Source: Coprococcus comes ATCC 27758 (GTDB lineage Bacteria; Bacillota; Clostridia; Lachnospirales; Lachnospiraceae). From it: a stretch of DNA of 64,000 bases. Where the stretch lies: assembly GCF_025149785.1 (NCBI RefSeq), contig NZ_CP102277.1, positions 124,001 to 188,000 of the forward strand. Reading direction: 5' to 3'. The notes below the pieces were generated by a model. That model was not told the origin of the DNA, ran no database searches, and saw nothing but the letters and a program-made list of their open reading frames with translations. A program made the translations under genes and the position numbers. Positions 43,666-53,290 of this stretch are shown here, piece after piece (position 1 is the stretch's first letter; the number at the start of each line of letters is the position of its first letter).

Positions 43666-44046
43666 GAATCTCCTTTCCACAGACAGGGAATCAACTTGAT
43701 ACCTGTCTATTATTATATCAAATTTTGAGTAAAAGTTCTCTAATAAAAGCGCTATAAGCTAAAATCCCAAAAGTCTATGTTATTCTTTCAGAAGCCAGTT
43801 CCTATGCCCGCTCCGGCCACGTAAAACGGTGTTACTTTGTAACTATTAAGCTGCAGGCGTGCGAAGATGCAAACTATCTGCAGTCACCTATATCAATCTC
43901 CCGAAAGATTTCTTTTGTTTTCAAGGTACGGCGAATGGATATATTACCCATTCAATTGAGTAATAGGGGCTTTTCCTTTAAGATTGAAAAATTTTAAGAA
44001 AAAATGATAAAAATAAAAGCTGCCTTGATTTGGCAGCCACGGAAAT

Positions 44047-44364
44047 CTATTTGCGTTTTAGAGCCAGACGATTCAGCATGGAAATGAGCGCAAGCATATC
44101 CTCGTCATCGAGTTGTTTCATCAGATCAGTTGCTTTGTCAATCAGAGGAAGATTGTGCAGCTCTGAATCGAAGAACTGTTGAGGAGTGACTTCCAGATAG
44201 TCACAGATATCCAGAAAGCTCTGCATGGTAGGCAGAGAACGTCCGGAAGTGAGGGACTGGATGTAGCTTTTATTTTTGCCAAGATCCAGACTCATCTGAT
44301 ATTCAGATACATTTTTCTTTAAACGCAGTTCGCTGATGCGTTCTCCAATAAAGTTTTTATCCAT
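44047..44364 (-). CDS. XRE family regulator
   Basis: A 105-residue protein starting at 44364 (MDKNFIGERISELR) with GAGAGGTG upstream. It has a Cro/C1 HTH (KNVSEYQMSLDLGKNKSYIQSLTSGRSLPTMQSFLDICDYLEVTPQQFF) and a short helical tail. Probable element-maintenance regulator; it is divergent from the operon starting at 44551. Confidence 0.85.
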   Translation of the reverse strand: MDKNFIGERISELRLKKNVSEYQMSLDLGKNKSYIQSLTSGRSLPTMQSFLDICDYLEVTPQQFFDSELHNLPLIDKATDLMKQLDDEDMLALISMLNRLALKRK

Positions 44365-44550
44365 ACATTTACACCTCTCTTCCACATTTTAAACTATTTA
44401 CTTACAGCAAATTACGGAATAAAATAGAGATATATTTGAAATATAGTGATTATTCCGTAATATAACCGTAATTTACTAAAATGATACAAAAAAAGAAATT
44501 ATGGATGATAGAAAATGGATTTTGGGGTATGATGATAGCAAAGGAAGTGG

Positions 44551-44745
44551 ATGTCTGTGCGGATTATAGGAAATGAGCAGGAAATTGAATGGGCGAAGGA
44601 AGCACTGCGGAATCAATGTAACGATTGTCCCTACTTGGACTGCTGTAATGAAAAGGCGAAAGAGGAGTCAAAGCAGTGTGGAACGGTTCGGTTTGGCTGC
44701 CGGGAGTATCTGAAAGAGAAGATTGAATTCGTAGTAGAAAAATAG
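44551..44745 (+). CDS. Small cysteine-rich protein
   Basis: A 64-residue ORF with AAAGGAAGTGG before the ATG. Six cysteines (CNDCPYLDCC...C...C) suggest metal binding. No family recognized; similar short Cys-rich ORFs occur at the head of ICE operons. Confidence 0.55.
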   Translation: MSVRIIGNEQEIEWAKEALRNQCNDCPYLDCCNEKAKEESKQCGTVRFGCREYLKEKIEFVVEK

Positions 44746-44794
44746 ATGTAGTATTTTGAACAAATATAAACACCATATATAGTATAAGCCTGAA

Positions 44795-44823
44795 TTGACA
44801 TGAGGAATATCTTGTGCTAGTAT
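44795..44823 (+). promoter_or_regulatory. Promoter of the ICE leader and recombination operon
   Basis: TTGACA, 17-base spacer and TAGTAT, about 320 bases upstream of the first long gene. Confidence 0.7.
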
Positions 44824-44944
44824 ACTGATATAGTTTATTTTATGCACACCCTTTTTGGGGAGTTTCGGGATTCATAAGAATCTCCAAACTTACAGGAAAC
44901 AGCAGGAGCTGATTCCTGGCATAAGTAGTTTATGTTTGTAGTGA

Positions 44945-45050
44945 GTGTCACGGTATGCCTTTTTTGGCTGCGTGGCACTTTTGTTTTTTCAGGAAGAAAC
45001 CAGACTTTTAAGAATGAACAGAGAAAAGACTCTCTTTTCATTCTTTTTTT
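44945..45050 (+). terminator. Two tandem terminators in the operon leader (attenuator candidate)
   Basis: T1: GTGTCACG (44945-44952)/CGTGGCAC (44971-44978) then TTTTGTTTTTT. T2: GAATGA...AGAGA/TCTCT...TTCATTC (45012-45043) then TTTTTTT. Both lie between the promoter and the first gene, so read-through must be regulated or partial. Upstream leader hairpins such as CAGGA/TCCTG near 44905 could pair alternatively. Confidence 0.6.
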
Positions 45051-45143
45051 GTGCTTACATTTAGGTTTCGGCATAGTTGCATGCCACAACCAGCTTCGGC
45101 TGTTGATGGATAAATATTATTTTAAGAAAGGTGGAATAAGAAC

Positions 45144-46283
45144 ATGAATGAAGCAAGAGTGTATGCAGATGGATTTGAGAGATCCTTTGCAGAAGTAAAA
45201 GATCTGCTGGAGTTTCTGGCAGAGAGAGGAAGAAATGCCAAATGGATCAGAAAGCCAACGAATACGTTACGGCTGGCACCACTGGAAAAGGAGGCTCAAA
45301 ATCTGGATGCGGCAGATGCATCCATGGAAGAAATTTTGGAGGATACAGAGAAGAATACGCAGCTTGTACTGAAAATGAGAGGAGAATCCTATCCGGTACG
45401 TGACTGTGCCATCCGCACCATTTTAAGCCGCGCAGGTGTCAATGGAGACGGGCTTCGCAAGCTGGATAAGGCAACATATGCGAAGGTAGTCAATTACTGC
45501 CTGCGGGTTGCAAAAGGGGATGCCCTGATTAAGATTGCGGACGGAAAGGTTTCCGCAGTACATGGCGGGGATAAACATGATTATTGCATCCTTGATATGA
45601 AAGCCATGTTTGAGACAACCTGCGAATATCTGAATCTGAATTTCAAAGGCAGTGTTTACATGGAGGGCTCTGGTATCTATGACCATTCCATTGTATCTGC
45701 CATGTGGAAGCTCGGAGGAAGTCAGGAACTTCTGGATACTTACCGAAAAGCACTGGATGCACACGGAATGGATGAGAAGATCCTGTCACCGGCACTTCGT
45801 TTTACCACATCTGACGTGGCAGCGAGCGGTGCAAATCTGTATCCGATGCTTTTGACAGACGGACCAAACGGCGTTATCAGTCTGGGAAGTCCAATCAAGC
45901 TGGCTCACGATAAAGGGGCAACGATTCTGGACTTCCGGAAAAATCTGGAGCAGGTATGCGCCCGCTATGTGGATGCGATGAAGAATCTTACTCAGCTTAT
46001 GGACATTGAGATCCGTAATCCGGTGAACTGCCTGAAGCTGCTGATGAAGGAACTTGGCATTAAACAGAAGATCCGGAATGAGGTGGTGGAGCTATTTGTA
46101 TCCCAGAACGGGGAAGGTGCCTGTACGGCACATGATCTTTATTATGCCATGAATGAAGCCTCCTTTTTTGCAGCCTGTGAAGGAATGTCCGGACAGGGCA
46201 TCCTGAAGCTGGAGGAGGATATTACGAAGGCGCTTATAAAAGACTGGAAAAAATATGACGTTTATGGAGCAGTCAAATGTTAG
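45144..46283 (+). CDS. Conserved ICE protein of unknown function
   Basis: A 379-residue soluble protein with AAAGGTGG before the ATG. It has mixed alpha/beta content and no membrane segment. The middle region (VYMEGSGIYDHSIVSAMW, FTTSDVAASGANLYPMLL) recalls the DUF932-type phage/plasmid proteins, but not strongly. It heads the operon with YqaJ and RecD2, so a DNA-processing role is likely. Its last bases overlap the next ORF region. Confidence 0.65.
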   Translation: MNEARVYADGFERSFAEVKDLLEFLAERGRNAKWIRKPTNTLRLAPLEKEAQNLDAADASMEEILEDTEKNTQLVLKMRGESYPVRDCAIRTILSRAGVNGDGLRKLDKATYAKVVNYCLRVAKGDALIKIADGKVSAVHGGDKHDYCILDMKAMFETTCEYLNLNFKGSVYMEGSGIYDHSIVSAMWKLGGSQELLDTYRKALDAHGMDEKILSPALRFTTSDVAASGANLYPMLLTDGPNGVISLGSPIKLAHDKGATILDFRKNLEQVCARYVDAMKNLTQLMDIEIRNPVNCLKLLMKELGIKQKIRNEVVELFVSQNGEGACTAHDLYYAMNEASFFAACEGMSGQGILKLEEDITKALIKDWKKYDVYGAVKC

Positions 46284-46294
46284 GAGGAATTGGA

Positions 46295-47335
46295 ATGAAT
46301 AACAAAGCAGAGTATACACCGGAAAAGGTTGTGGATATCAGTAACCTGTCAAGAGAAGACTGGTTGGAATACCGCAAAAAAGGAATCGGCGGCAGTGATG
46401 TAGCGGCAATCATGGGGATCTCTCCATTTGCCACTATCCGGGATCTGTTTTACAACAAAACAGGTGTGCAGCCGGTCATTCAGGAGGAAGAGGAAAGCAA
46501 CTGGGTTGCCAAGGAAGTCGGACACCGGCTGGAAGATCTGGTGGCAGAAATCTTTTCCAAAAAGACCGGACTGGAAGTATTTCCGGTACGTGTCATGTTC
46601 CGGCATCCATTATATCCGTTCATGCTTGCAGATGTGGATTTTTTTGTTCGTATGCCGGATGGGACATTTGCGATTCTGGAATGTAAAACCTGCAATTATA
46701 ATGCGAAAGATAAGTGGGCTGATGAGGGTATTCCAGCTCATTATGTGCTGCAGGTAAGGCATTATCTGTCTGTGATGAATATGCAGAAAGCCTTTATCGC
46801 ATGCCTGTATGGAAATAACGAGAATGAGTTTGTGTATCGCACCATTGAGCGTGATCTGATTGAGGAAGAAGACATCATTGATCAGGAAACGTATTTCTGG
46901 CAGGAACATGTATTGAAAAATGTAGTACCGCCGCATAACGGGAATTCCGATCTGGTTCTGGCAAATATCCGTAATTATGGTGGTTTTGCAGACAAATCTA
47001 TTCCGGAAATTGTGCTTTCCGGTCTGGAATCAAAAAATCTTGAGAAGTATCTTACCCTTTCGGAGGAAAAGTCACAGTTGGAAAAACGGAAAAAGGAAAT
47101 CGAAGCAGAACAGCGGGCAATCAGTGTTCCTTTTGTGGAACAGCTGGGGCAGGGCTGCAAGGCAGTGCTGGAGGACGGTACGAACCGTTACCGTATTACC
47201 TATAATCCGACCAGACGTACTTCGGTTGGGAAAGACCAGATGGAGAAGCTGAAAAACCAGCATCCGGATATCTATGAGGAATATACAAAAACAACGGAGA
47301 GCCGTACTTTCCGAATTAAGAAGGAGGCGGCGTAA
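46295..47335 (+). CDS. YqaJ-family viral-type recombinase (lambda exonuclease fold)
   Basis: Start at 46295 with TTAGGAGGAATTGGA upstream. The 346-residue protein has the YqaJ signature WLEYRKKGIGGSDVAAIMGISPFATIRDLFYNKTG, then the nuclease residues around FMLADVDFFV...AILECKTCNYNAKDKW (D...E-x-K). YqaJ enzymes resect DNA ends for single-strand annealing and normally work with an annealing protein; the ORF at 49708 is a candidate partner. Confidence 0.88.
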   Translation: MNNKAEYTPEKVVDISNLSREDWLEYRKKGIGGSDVAAIMGISPFATIRDLFYNKTGVQPVIQEEEESNWVAKEVGHRLEDLVAEIFSKKTGLEVFPVRVMFRHPLYPFMLADVDFFVRMPDGTFAILECKTCNYNAKDKWADEGIPAHYVLQVRHYLSVMNMQKAFIACLYGNNENEFVYRTIERDLIEEEDIIDQETYFWQEHVLKNVVPPHNGNSDLVLANIRNYGGFADKSIPEIVLSGLESKNLEKYLTLSEEKSQLEKRKKEIEAEQRAISVPFVEQLGQGCKAVLEDGTNRYRITYNPTRRTSVGKDQMEKLKNQHPDIYEEYTKTTESRTFRIKKEAA

Positions 47336-47403
47336 TGAGAAAACCAAATGAACGGATGCGGATAAAAAGCTGGAGGGATATAAACAATGAGGTGCAGATT
47401 TAA
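47335..47403 (+). CDS. Possible 22-codon leader peptide before recD2
   Basis: ATG at 47335 follows AAGGAGGCGGCGTA with ideal spacing, overlaps the preceding stop (TAATG) and ends 16 bases inside recD2. Its passage would carry ribosomes to the recD2 start. It could be a coupling peptide, or chance. Confidence 0.3.
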   Translation: MRKPNERMRIKSWRDINNEVQI

Positions 47404-49624
47404 ACATAAGATTTTCCAGAATGAGGAGAATGGGTATACGATTGCCATATTCACCACACAGGATACGTCTGTCCCCCTGTCAGCCAGAGACAAATATCTG
47501 GCATCCCGGAATATCATCGGCTTCTCAGCGATTGGATTCGGTCTTCCGCTTACAGACGAGATTGAGCTTGAGATGGAAGGCAGATGGGAGAGCGGAGAGC
47601 ATGGAACTCAGTATCAGGTGGAAAATTTCATGGAGGTTGTACCACGGACAAAGGAGGGTATCTTAGGATACCTTTCTTCCGGTGCAATCAAAGGTATCGG
47701 TCCCAAGATGGCAGATACTATTTTCCGGAAGTTTGGGCTTCAGACACTGGAAATCATGGAAAAAAACCCGCAGGAACTCTTGAAGATCCGTGGAATTTCC
47801 GAGAAGAAGCTGGCTGCTATTGTGGAGTCCTATGGAAAAAACCAGGTGTTCCGGGAACTGATGACGTTTCTGGCGCCTTTTAAGGTAACACCCAAAAAAG
47901 TGAATATGATTCTGAAGAAATTCGGAAATGAATCGGTGGATATTATCCGGCACCGCCCTTACATGCTGAGTGCAGTCAAAGGCTTCGGGTTTCTGACTGT
48001 GGATGCGATCGGAAGACAGTGCTGCTGTGCACTCAATGATCCCATGCGGATATCCGGGTGCATCGGACATATCATGAATCAGGCAATGAAAGAAGGACAT
48101 CTGTTTAAGCAGCGTCAGGAGGTTATCAGGGAAGCACTGGAAATGCTGAACCGGGATCTGCAGGTCATGGCAGTATCGGAGCAGGATGTCAGTCAGGTGC
48201 TTTACCGGCTGGTGCTGCAAAAAAGCATTGTTGTGGAGGAAGAACGGATCTATTCTATCCGGCAGTATGAAGAAGAAACACAGACCGCTTCCATGATAGC
48301 CAGACGGCTTTTGGAGAAGCCGGTTTTGCTGTCCATTGAACCGGAGCTGGAAAAGGCACAGAAGACACTGGGGATCACGCTGTCAGAAACACAGAAACAG
48401 GCAGTGCGGATGGTGTTTGCACATCCCATCAGTATTATTACCGGAGGTCCCGGAACCGGAAAGACAACGGTTCTCAAGGTGATTCTCTATATCCATCAGG
48501 CGTTATGCAGGTCAGAGGTACAGCTTATGGCTCCGACCGGACGTGCGGCAAGACGTATGGTGGAGAGTACCGGCTGTGAAAATGCATCCACGATGCATCT
48601 GGCCCTGGGGCTTTTGGGAGATGATACGGATTTTGAACCGGATTTTGAGTACCTGTCTGCCGGATTTCTAAATGTAGATGAGGTGTCCATGGTGGACATG
48701 CATCTTGCCTATGAATTTTTCCGGCGGGTTAGCAGACATGCCAGAGTCCTTTTAGTCGGGGATAAGAACCAGCTTCCATCCGTAGGAGCCGGGGATGTGT
48801 TCCGGCAACTGATTGCCTGCGGGCTGATTCCGGTCACGGTACTGGATCTGGTTTACCGGCAGGGCGCTTTGAGCAGCATACCTTATAATGCAAAACTGAT
48901 GCAGGAGAATAAGACTAATCTGAGCTTTGGGGAGGATTTTCAGTTCATTGCCTGTAAAGGAGCAGATGAAGCGGCAGAGATTGTCCGGAGGATTTATCTG
49001 GACGAGATTGCAAAAAACGGCATGGATCAGGTACAGATCCTGACTCCGTATCGGAAACGCAGTGCTGCCGGAGTGGATGAATTGAACAAATCTCTGGAGG
49101 ATTTTGTAAATCCGCCAATCGCAGGGAAGAAGGAACTGCATATCGGCAGTCAGGTGTTCCGGGTTGGCGATAAGATTTTACAGAATAAAAATACCGAGAT
49201 GGCGAGTAACGGCGATCTGGGCAGGATACTGGACTGTATCACGGATGAGGATGGAAATGCCAGGGCAGTGATCGGATTCCCGGATGGGCGGCAGGTGCAA
49301 TATGAAGCTGACCAGATGGAAATGATCGAACATGCTAACGCAACAACCATCCATAAGGCACAGGGTTCCGAATGTCCGGTTGTCATCATCCCTTGGGTAA
49401 AAGCCTTTTATATGATGCTGAAGCGCAATATTCTCTATACCGGAGTGACCAGAGCGAAAAGCAAGGTTTATCTGGTAGGGGAATGGGCTGCAGTCTGTCA
49501 GGCAATCCATACGGATGACAGCGGGACAAGGAACACCATTCTGAGTGAGCGGATCGTACAGTATTACGATCAGTATCAGAGTGAACAGAAACCGGAAATG
49601 GAGCAGTTAAAACTTGTTGTTTAA
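47387..49624 (+). CDS. recD2: RecD2-type SF1B DNA helicase
   Basis: A 745-residue helicase. The N-terminal third has helix-hairpin-helix units (GAIKGIGPKMADTIFRKFG, LLKIRGISEKKLAAI). The motor motifs are GGPGTGKTTV (Walker A), NVDEVSMVD (II), LLVGDKNQLPSVGAGDVF (III), RQGALSSI (IV) and TTIHKAQGSE (V). RecD2 is a 5'-3' helicase of RecBC-independent pathways. Within an ICE operon with YqaJ it probably serves element recombination or replication. Confidence 0.92.
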   Translation: MRCRFKHKIFQNEENGYTIAIFTTQDTSVPLSARDKYLASRNIIGFSAIGFGLPLTDEIELEMEGRWESGEHGTQYQVENFMEVVPRTKEGILGYLSSGAIKGIGPKMADTIFRKFGLQTLEIMEKNPQELLKIRGISEKKLAAIVESYGKNQVFRELMTFLAPFKVTPKKVNMILKKFGNESVDIIRHRPYMLSAVKGFGFLTVDAIGRQCCCALNDPMRISGCIGHIMNQAMKEGHLFKQRQEVIREALEMLNRDLQVMAVSEQDVSQVLYRLVLQKSIVVEEERIYSIRQYEEETQTASMIARRLLEKPVLLSIEPELEKAQKTLGITLSETQKQAVRMVFAHPISIITGGPGTGKTTVLKVILYIHQALCRSEVQLMAPTGRAARRMVESTGCENASTMHLALGLLGDDTDFEPDFEYLSAGFLNVDEVSMVDMHLAYEFFRRVSRHARVLLVGDKNQLPSVGAGDVFRQLIACGLIPVTVLDLVYRQGALSSIPYNAKLMQENKTNLSFGEDFQFIACKGADEAAEIVRRIYLDEIAKNGMDQVQILTPYRKRSAAGVDELNKSLEDFVNPPIAGKKELHIGSQVFRVGDKILQNKNTEMASNGDLGRILDCITDEDGNARAVIGFPDGRQVQYEADQMEMIEHANATTIHKAQGSECPVVIIPWVKAFYMMLKRNILYTGVTRAKSKVYLVGEWAAVCQAIHTDDSGTRNTILSERIVQYYDQYQSEQKPEMEQLKLVV

Positions 49625-49707
49625 AAATATTTTTCAATTTTTGAAATAAGCGGACTATTACTCTTATATAGGGGAACGTCTGCTTTTCTAAATGAAAGGA
49701 GCAGAGA

Positions 49708-50655
49708 ATGAAAGAATTATTGTATAAGAAATCAGAGGCAGTTGCCGCTTTGAACCGTGTGGATGGCTTCCATCCGATGGAACTGGCAAGAAAGATTGGA
49801 GAAGAAGGGCAGGAGGAGCAGCTTTATCTGGATGTGAAATACCGGAAGCTATGGTTTCGTCTGGTCAATCCGGCAGGAAAGATCATCAGCCGGATTATCA
49901 CTTTCACAGAGAACATGGCAGTTGTGGAAGCACGTATCTATCTGGATAAATGTGATCAGGAAGACAATTATGTAGCCAATTCCTTTTCGCAGAAATTCCG
50001 GAGCGATGACCCGAAGTTTGGAGACAAATTTCTGGAAATGGCAGAAACAGCAGCCGTAGGAAGGGCATTATCGGATGCCGGATATGGTGTGCAGTTTGCG
50101 GATGTGGGAGAGGAAAATGATCCTGCACAGGTAGATGCCGGAATTCCATATCAGAATCCACAGATGCCGGATTCAGGTGCCATGGAAAATGCAGCCATGC
50201 CGGATTCGGGTGTCATGCCAAATGCCCCTATGCCAACTTATGGAGAGATGCCAGGTCAGCCGGAATATGCAGGCCAGCAGATGATGAATCAGTTCTATCA
50301 GCAGGCACAGGCGGCGGGAAGCACCATTTACCATGGCAGTGGACAAATGCCTGGCTACGGTTCCGCTCCGGCTGCCTCTACGCCGCCAAAGACCGGACAG
50401 ATGCTGCAGGGAGCATTACAGAATCTGGATACGTCCCTTCCGGTAGAAGAACTGATGAAACACATGAACTATGAAATGGCAGTCGGGACTGTGATTCCGG
50501 GAAAGGGAAAATACGGCGGAAAGACCATGGGACAGGTGGCAGTTGAAAGCCCGTCAACGATCCAGTGGTTTGCCGAGCAATATTCCGGACCGAACAATCT
50601 GGTTCCGGCGGCAGCAAAGGTAATTTTACAAAAAGCAATGCCGATGGCTGGTTAA
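49708..50655 (+). CDS. Putative single-strand annealing protein (Rad52/ERF-like)
   Basis: A 315-residue protein with AAAGGAGCAGAGA before the ATG. Residues about 110-130 (FLEMAETAAVGRALSDAGYGVQF) resemble the AExxAxGRALxxxGxG motif of phage annealing and recombination mediators. Residues 150-225 are a low-complexity Met/Pro/Gly/Gln-rich linker, followed by a folded C-terminal segment with KYGGKTMGQVAVESPSTIQWFAEQY. Pairing with the YqaJ exonuclease supports the call, but the family match is only by motif. Confidence 0.55.
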   Translation: MKELLYKKSEAVAALNRVDGFHPMELARKIGEEGQEEQLYLDVKYRKLWFRLVNPAGKIISRIITFTENMAVVEARIYLDKCDQEDNYVANSFSQKFRSDDPKFGDKFLEMAETAAVGRALSDAGYGVQFADVGEENDPAQVDAGIPYQNPQMPDSGAMENAAMPDSGVMPNAPMPTYGEMPGQPEYAGQQMMNQFYQQAQAAGSTIYHGSGQMPGYGSAPAASTPPKTGQMLQGALQNLDTSLPVEELMKHMNYEMAVGTVIPGKGKYGGKTMGQVAVESPSTIQWFAEQYSGPNNLVPAAAKVILQKAMPMAG

Positions 50656-50709
50656 GGAAGAACCCCGCAGAGAGCTTTTTTCTGCGGGGGAAAGGAGGAA
50701 GAGACCGGG

Positions 50710-51930
50710 ATGTATTATGATATGTCTGGGTTTGATTATGGAATACTGGATGTGGTGCAGGTGCTGCATCTCAGAAAGCGGCGGGGAAACTATTATGACT
50801 GCCCGTTTTGTGGAGAGACGCATGGAAAACTGAATATCAATGTGGAAAAGAATGTATTCCGGTGCAACCGCTGTGATGCGTCCGGGGGGATGCTGAAGCT
50901 TTATGCGGATTTGCACAATGTTACACTCTCCGAAGCAAATCAGCAGATCCGGGAAGCATTAGGAAAAGGAGAATACCGGACGGATTATATCAAAGCAACG
51001 CCGGTACAGGAAGAAAAGGCAACGGCAGAGCTTGCACCCATAGAGGAAATCCACCGGACGTATCAGAGAATGCTGTCCATGCTCACGCTTAACAGGAAGC
51101 ATCAGGAGGATCTGCAAAGACGAGGATTAAAACCGGAACAGATCGAAGCACAGCGTTACCGGAGTGTCCCGCTGTTTGGAATGAAGAAGCTGGTCAAAAG
51201 GCTGGCAGAAGAAGGATATATGGTGAAAGGCGTGCCGGGATTCTACCGGGATACAGACGGAAACTGGACGATTAACTTCAAAGCAGAAAACTCAGGAATC
51301 CTGATTCCCATAGTTTCTTTGGACGGGTTCATCCAGGGTTTTCAGATCCGGGTAGATCATGTGACTGACACGAAAAAATATATCTGGCTGTCCAGTGTCA
51401 ATTATGACCAGGGAGTTTCCTCCGGAAGTCCGGTACATGTGATCGGTGATCTTGCCGCAGAACGTGTCTATCTGACCGAAGGAGCCTTAAAAGGGACCAT
51501 AGCCCATTATCTGTCCGGCGCTACCTTTGTGTGCGTTGCCGGAGTGAACCAGTACCGGAATCTGAAACCGGTGCTGGAGCGGATGAAAGGATATGGGATG
51601 AAACAGCTTTTGGAGGCGTATGACATGGATAAGAAGATGAAAGTAGCCTGCAATAAGCATGACAGTAAGTGTGCGGTCTGTTTTGAGCGTTCCCCTGTTA
51701 TCTGCCAGCATAAGGCGGAGAAACGGAGGATTATCCAGAACGGCTGCAATAAGGTCTATGAAATCTGCCGGGAGCTTTCCCTGCCGATGAACCGGATGGT
51801 CTGGGATATGGACGAGAGCGGGGAGTGGAACGGGAAACACAAGGGGATTGATGACTATTTAGCCGCCATCAAACAGAAGGAAGGAACCGGGGCACAGACT
51901 TCGGCTCTTCCGAAAGGAGAACAATCATGA
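50710..51930 (+). CDS. CHC2 zinc-finger / toprim-like (DUF3854) primase-type protein
   Basis: A 406-residue protein. The N-terminal zinc finger has CPFCGETHGKLNINVEKNVFRCNRC, the DnaG CHC2-like pattern. The C-terminal half has a toprim/DUF3854-like domain (VYLTEGALKGTIAHYLSG..., AYDMD, VWDMDESGEWNGKHKGIDDYLA). Such proteins are predicted to prime or bind element DNA. AAAGGAGGAAGAGACC precedes the ATG, and the stop overlaps the sortase start (ATGA). Confidence 0.8.
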   Translation: MYYDMSGFDYGILDVVQVLHLRKRRGNYYDCPFCGETHGKLNINVEKNVFRCNRCDASGGMLKLYADLHNVTLSEANQQIREALGKGEYRTDYIKATPVQEEKATAELAPIEEIHRTYQRMLSMLTLNRKHQEDLQRRGLKPEQIEAQRYRSVPLFGMKKLVKRLAEEGYMVKGVPGFYRDTDGNWTINFKAENSGILIPIVSLDGFIQGFQIRVDHVTDTKKYIWLSSVNYDQGVSSGSPVHVIGDLAAERVYLTEGALKGTIAHYLSGATFVCVAGVNQYRNLKPVLERMKGYGMKQLLEAYDMDKKMKVACNKHDSKCAVCFERSPVICQHKAEKRRIIQNGCNKVYEICRELSLPMNRMVWDMDESGEWNGKHKGIDDYLAAIKQKEGTGAQTSALPKGEQS

Positions 51931-52709
51931 GAAAAAAAGGAAATACGGTTCTTGCAGGACTCATTATCTGCCTGTTGCTTGTTTTTCTCGCAGCGGCAGG
52001 AAAACTCTTTGGTGCTTATCTGAAGTATCAGAAAGGGGACGTAAGTTACGAGAAACTGCAGGAATATGTTCAGGAACCAGAGGAAGAAGAATCACCGGAG
52101 TCTGAGAAAGAAAAGGAGGAACCTAAGAATAGGTATCTAGAAATTGATTTTGCAGGTTTAAAAGCGGTTAATCCGGATGTCATAGCGTGGATTCAGATTC
52201 CGGCACTGGATATTAGTTATCCGGTGGTACAGGGGAAAGATAATGCATATTATCTTCATCACCTTTTTTCGGGAGAATCCAATATCAACGGGAGCATCTT
52301 TGTGGACTGCCATAATCAGCCGGACTTTACGGATCAGAATACGATCGTGTACGGGCATAATATGAAAAACGGGAGCATGTTCGGAACTCTGGATAAGTAC
52401 CAAGACAAAGAGCTATTTGAACAACATCCGGAGTTTTATCTCTATTTGCCGGACAAGATCCTCAAGTATCGTATCTTTTCCTGCTATGCGGGAAGAACCG
52501 GAAGTGAGGGATATAGGTATCATTTCCCGGAAGCGGAAGATTTTCAGACGTTTCTGGATACGGTGTCTTCTTATAGGGATTATGATACCGGCACCGAGCT
52601 GTCGGCAACGGATCGGATAGTTACGCTGTCTACCTGTGTCAATTCCAGACGGAATTATCGCTATCTGGTACATGGAAAATTAAGCAGTGAGATCATCACA
52701 GAGGAATAA
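51927..52709 (+). CDS. Class B sortase
   Basis: A 260-residue membrane-anchored transpeptidase: N-terminal hydrophobic anchor (residues 9-27), an acidic linker, and the sortase B domain with IVYGHNMKNGSMF (catalytic His), VTLSTCVNSRRNYRYLVHG (catalytic Cys and Arg). Class B sortases are regular members of Gram-positive ICEs and are thought to attach a surface or conjugation protein to peptidoglycan. It overlaps the previous gene by four bases. Confidence 0.92.
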   Translation: MRKKGNTVLAGLIICLLLVFLAAAGKLFGAYLKYQKGDVSYEKLQEYVQEPEEEESPESEKEKEEPKNRYLEIDFAGLKAVNPDVIAWIQIPALDISYPVVQGKDNAYYLHHLFSGESNINGSIFVDCHNQPDFTDQNTIVYGHNMKNGSMFGTLDKYQDKELFEQHPEFYLYLPDKILKYRIFSCYAGRTGSEGYRYHFPEAEDFQTFLDTVSSYRDYDTGTELSATDRIVTLSTCVNSRRNYRYLVHGKLSSEIITEE

Positions 52710-52771
52710 AAGAATCGTGCTGGTGTGAGAAGAAATTTCTTATGCCAGCTTTTATTATGGGAGGAAATGTA

Positions 52772-53188
52772 ATGGGAACAGCATTGGTTATGGAACATGC
52801 AAACGCACTGGCACAGATGATAGTCAGTGAAAAGGACAAGTTATTTGATGAAAGAGTGGAGGCTCTTGTAAAACTTTATAGAAGGGCGGAATTTTATCTG
52901 AAGCAGGGATTTCTGGAGAGCATCGTCTGCGAGTTCCATCGGAAGAAAGTGGAAATGATTATGCAGGCGGAAACAAAAGGAGAGATTACGGAAATACTGA
53001 AGTTATCAAAACCGCATTTTGACGGGAAAAAATTTGTCTATACCTCTCCGTATGCTGTGGAAGAGGAAGAGCTTCTCCTTTGGTCTCTGACATCACTGCA
53101 AGGTCCACTCCGGGATGAAGGGTATCGAAGATATCGGGAATTATTTGAGAAGTGCCTGCCGGAATTGGTGGAAAAGCTTTCAGCATAG
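52772..53188 (+). CDS. Helical protein of unknown function
   Basis: Start at 52772 with GGGAGGAAATGTA upstream. The 138-residue helical protein (MGTALVMEHANALAQMIVSEKDKLF...) has no signal peptide or recognized domain. It is the last gene of the operon before a terminator. Confidence 0.6.
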   Translation: MGTALVMEHANALAQMIVSEKDKLFDERVEALVKLYRRAEFYLKQGFLESIVCEFHRKKVEMIMQAETKGEITEILKLSKPHFDGKKFVYTSPYAVEEEELLLWSLTSLQGPLRDEGYRRYRELFEKCLPELVEKLSA

Positions 53189-53207
53189 GACAATGACAGA
53201 ACAAAAG

Positions 53208-53253
53208 AAAAAAGATACTAAGCATTTTTGAGAATGGTTGGTATCTTTTTTTC
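53208..53253 (+). terminator. Terminator closing the ICE operon
   Basis: AAAAGATAC pairs with GTATCTTTT, followed by TTTTTCTT. Confidence 0.75.
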
Positions 53254-53290
53254 TTAGACAAACTGTTATTTGTTACTTAGGAACCGACCG

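Noticed and set aside
44932-45147. 71-codon ORF in the ICE leader
   Set aside because: It runs through both terminator hairpins, has no ribosome site and no domain; its Phe/Leu content comes from the T-tracts.
50150-50320. Met/Pro/Gly-rich repeats as a structural or collagen-like repeat protein
   Set aside because: It is a short, irregular low-complexity linker within a folded DNA-processing protein.
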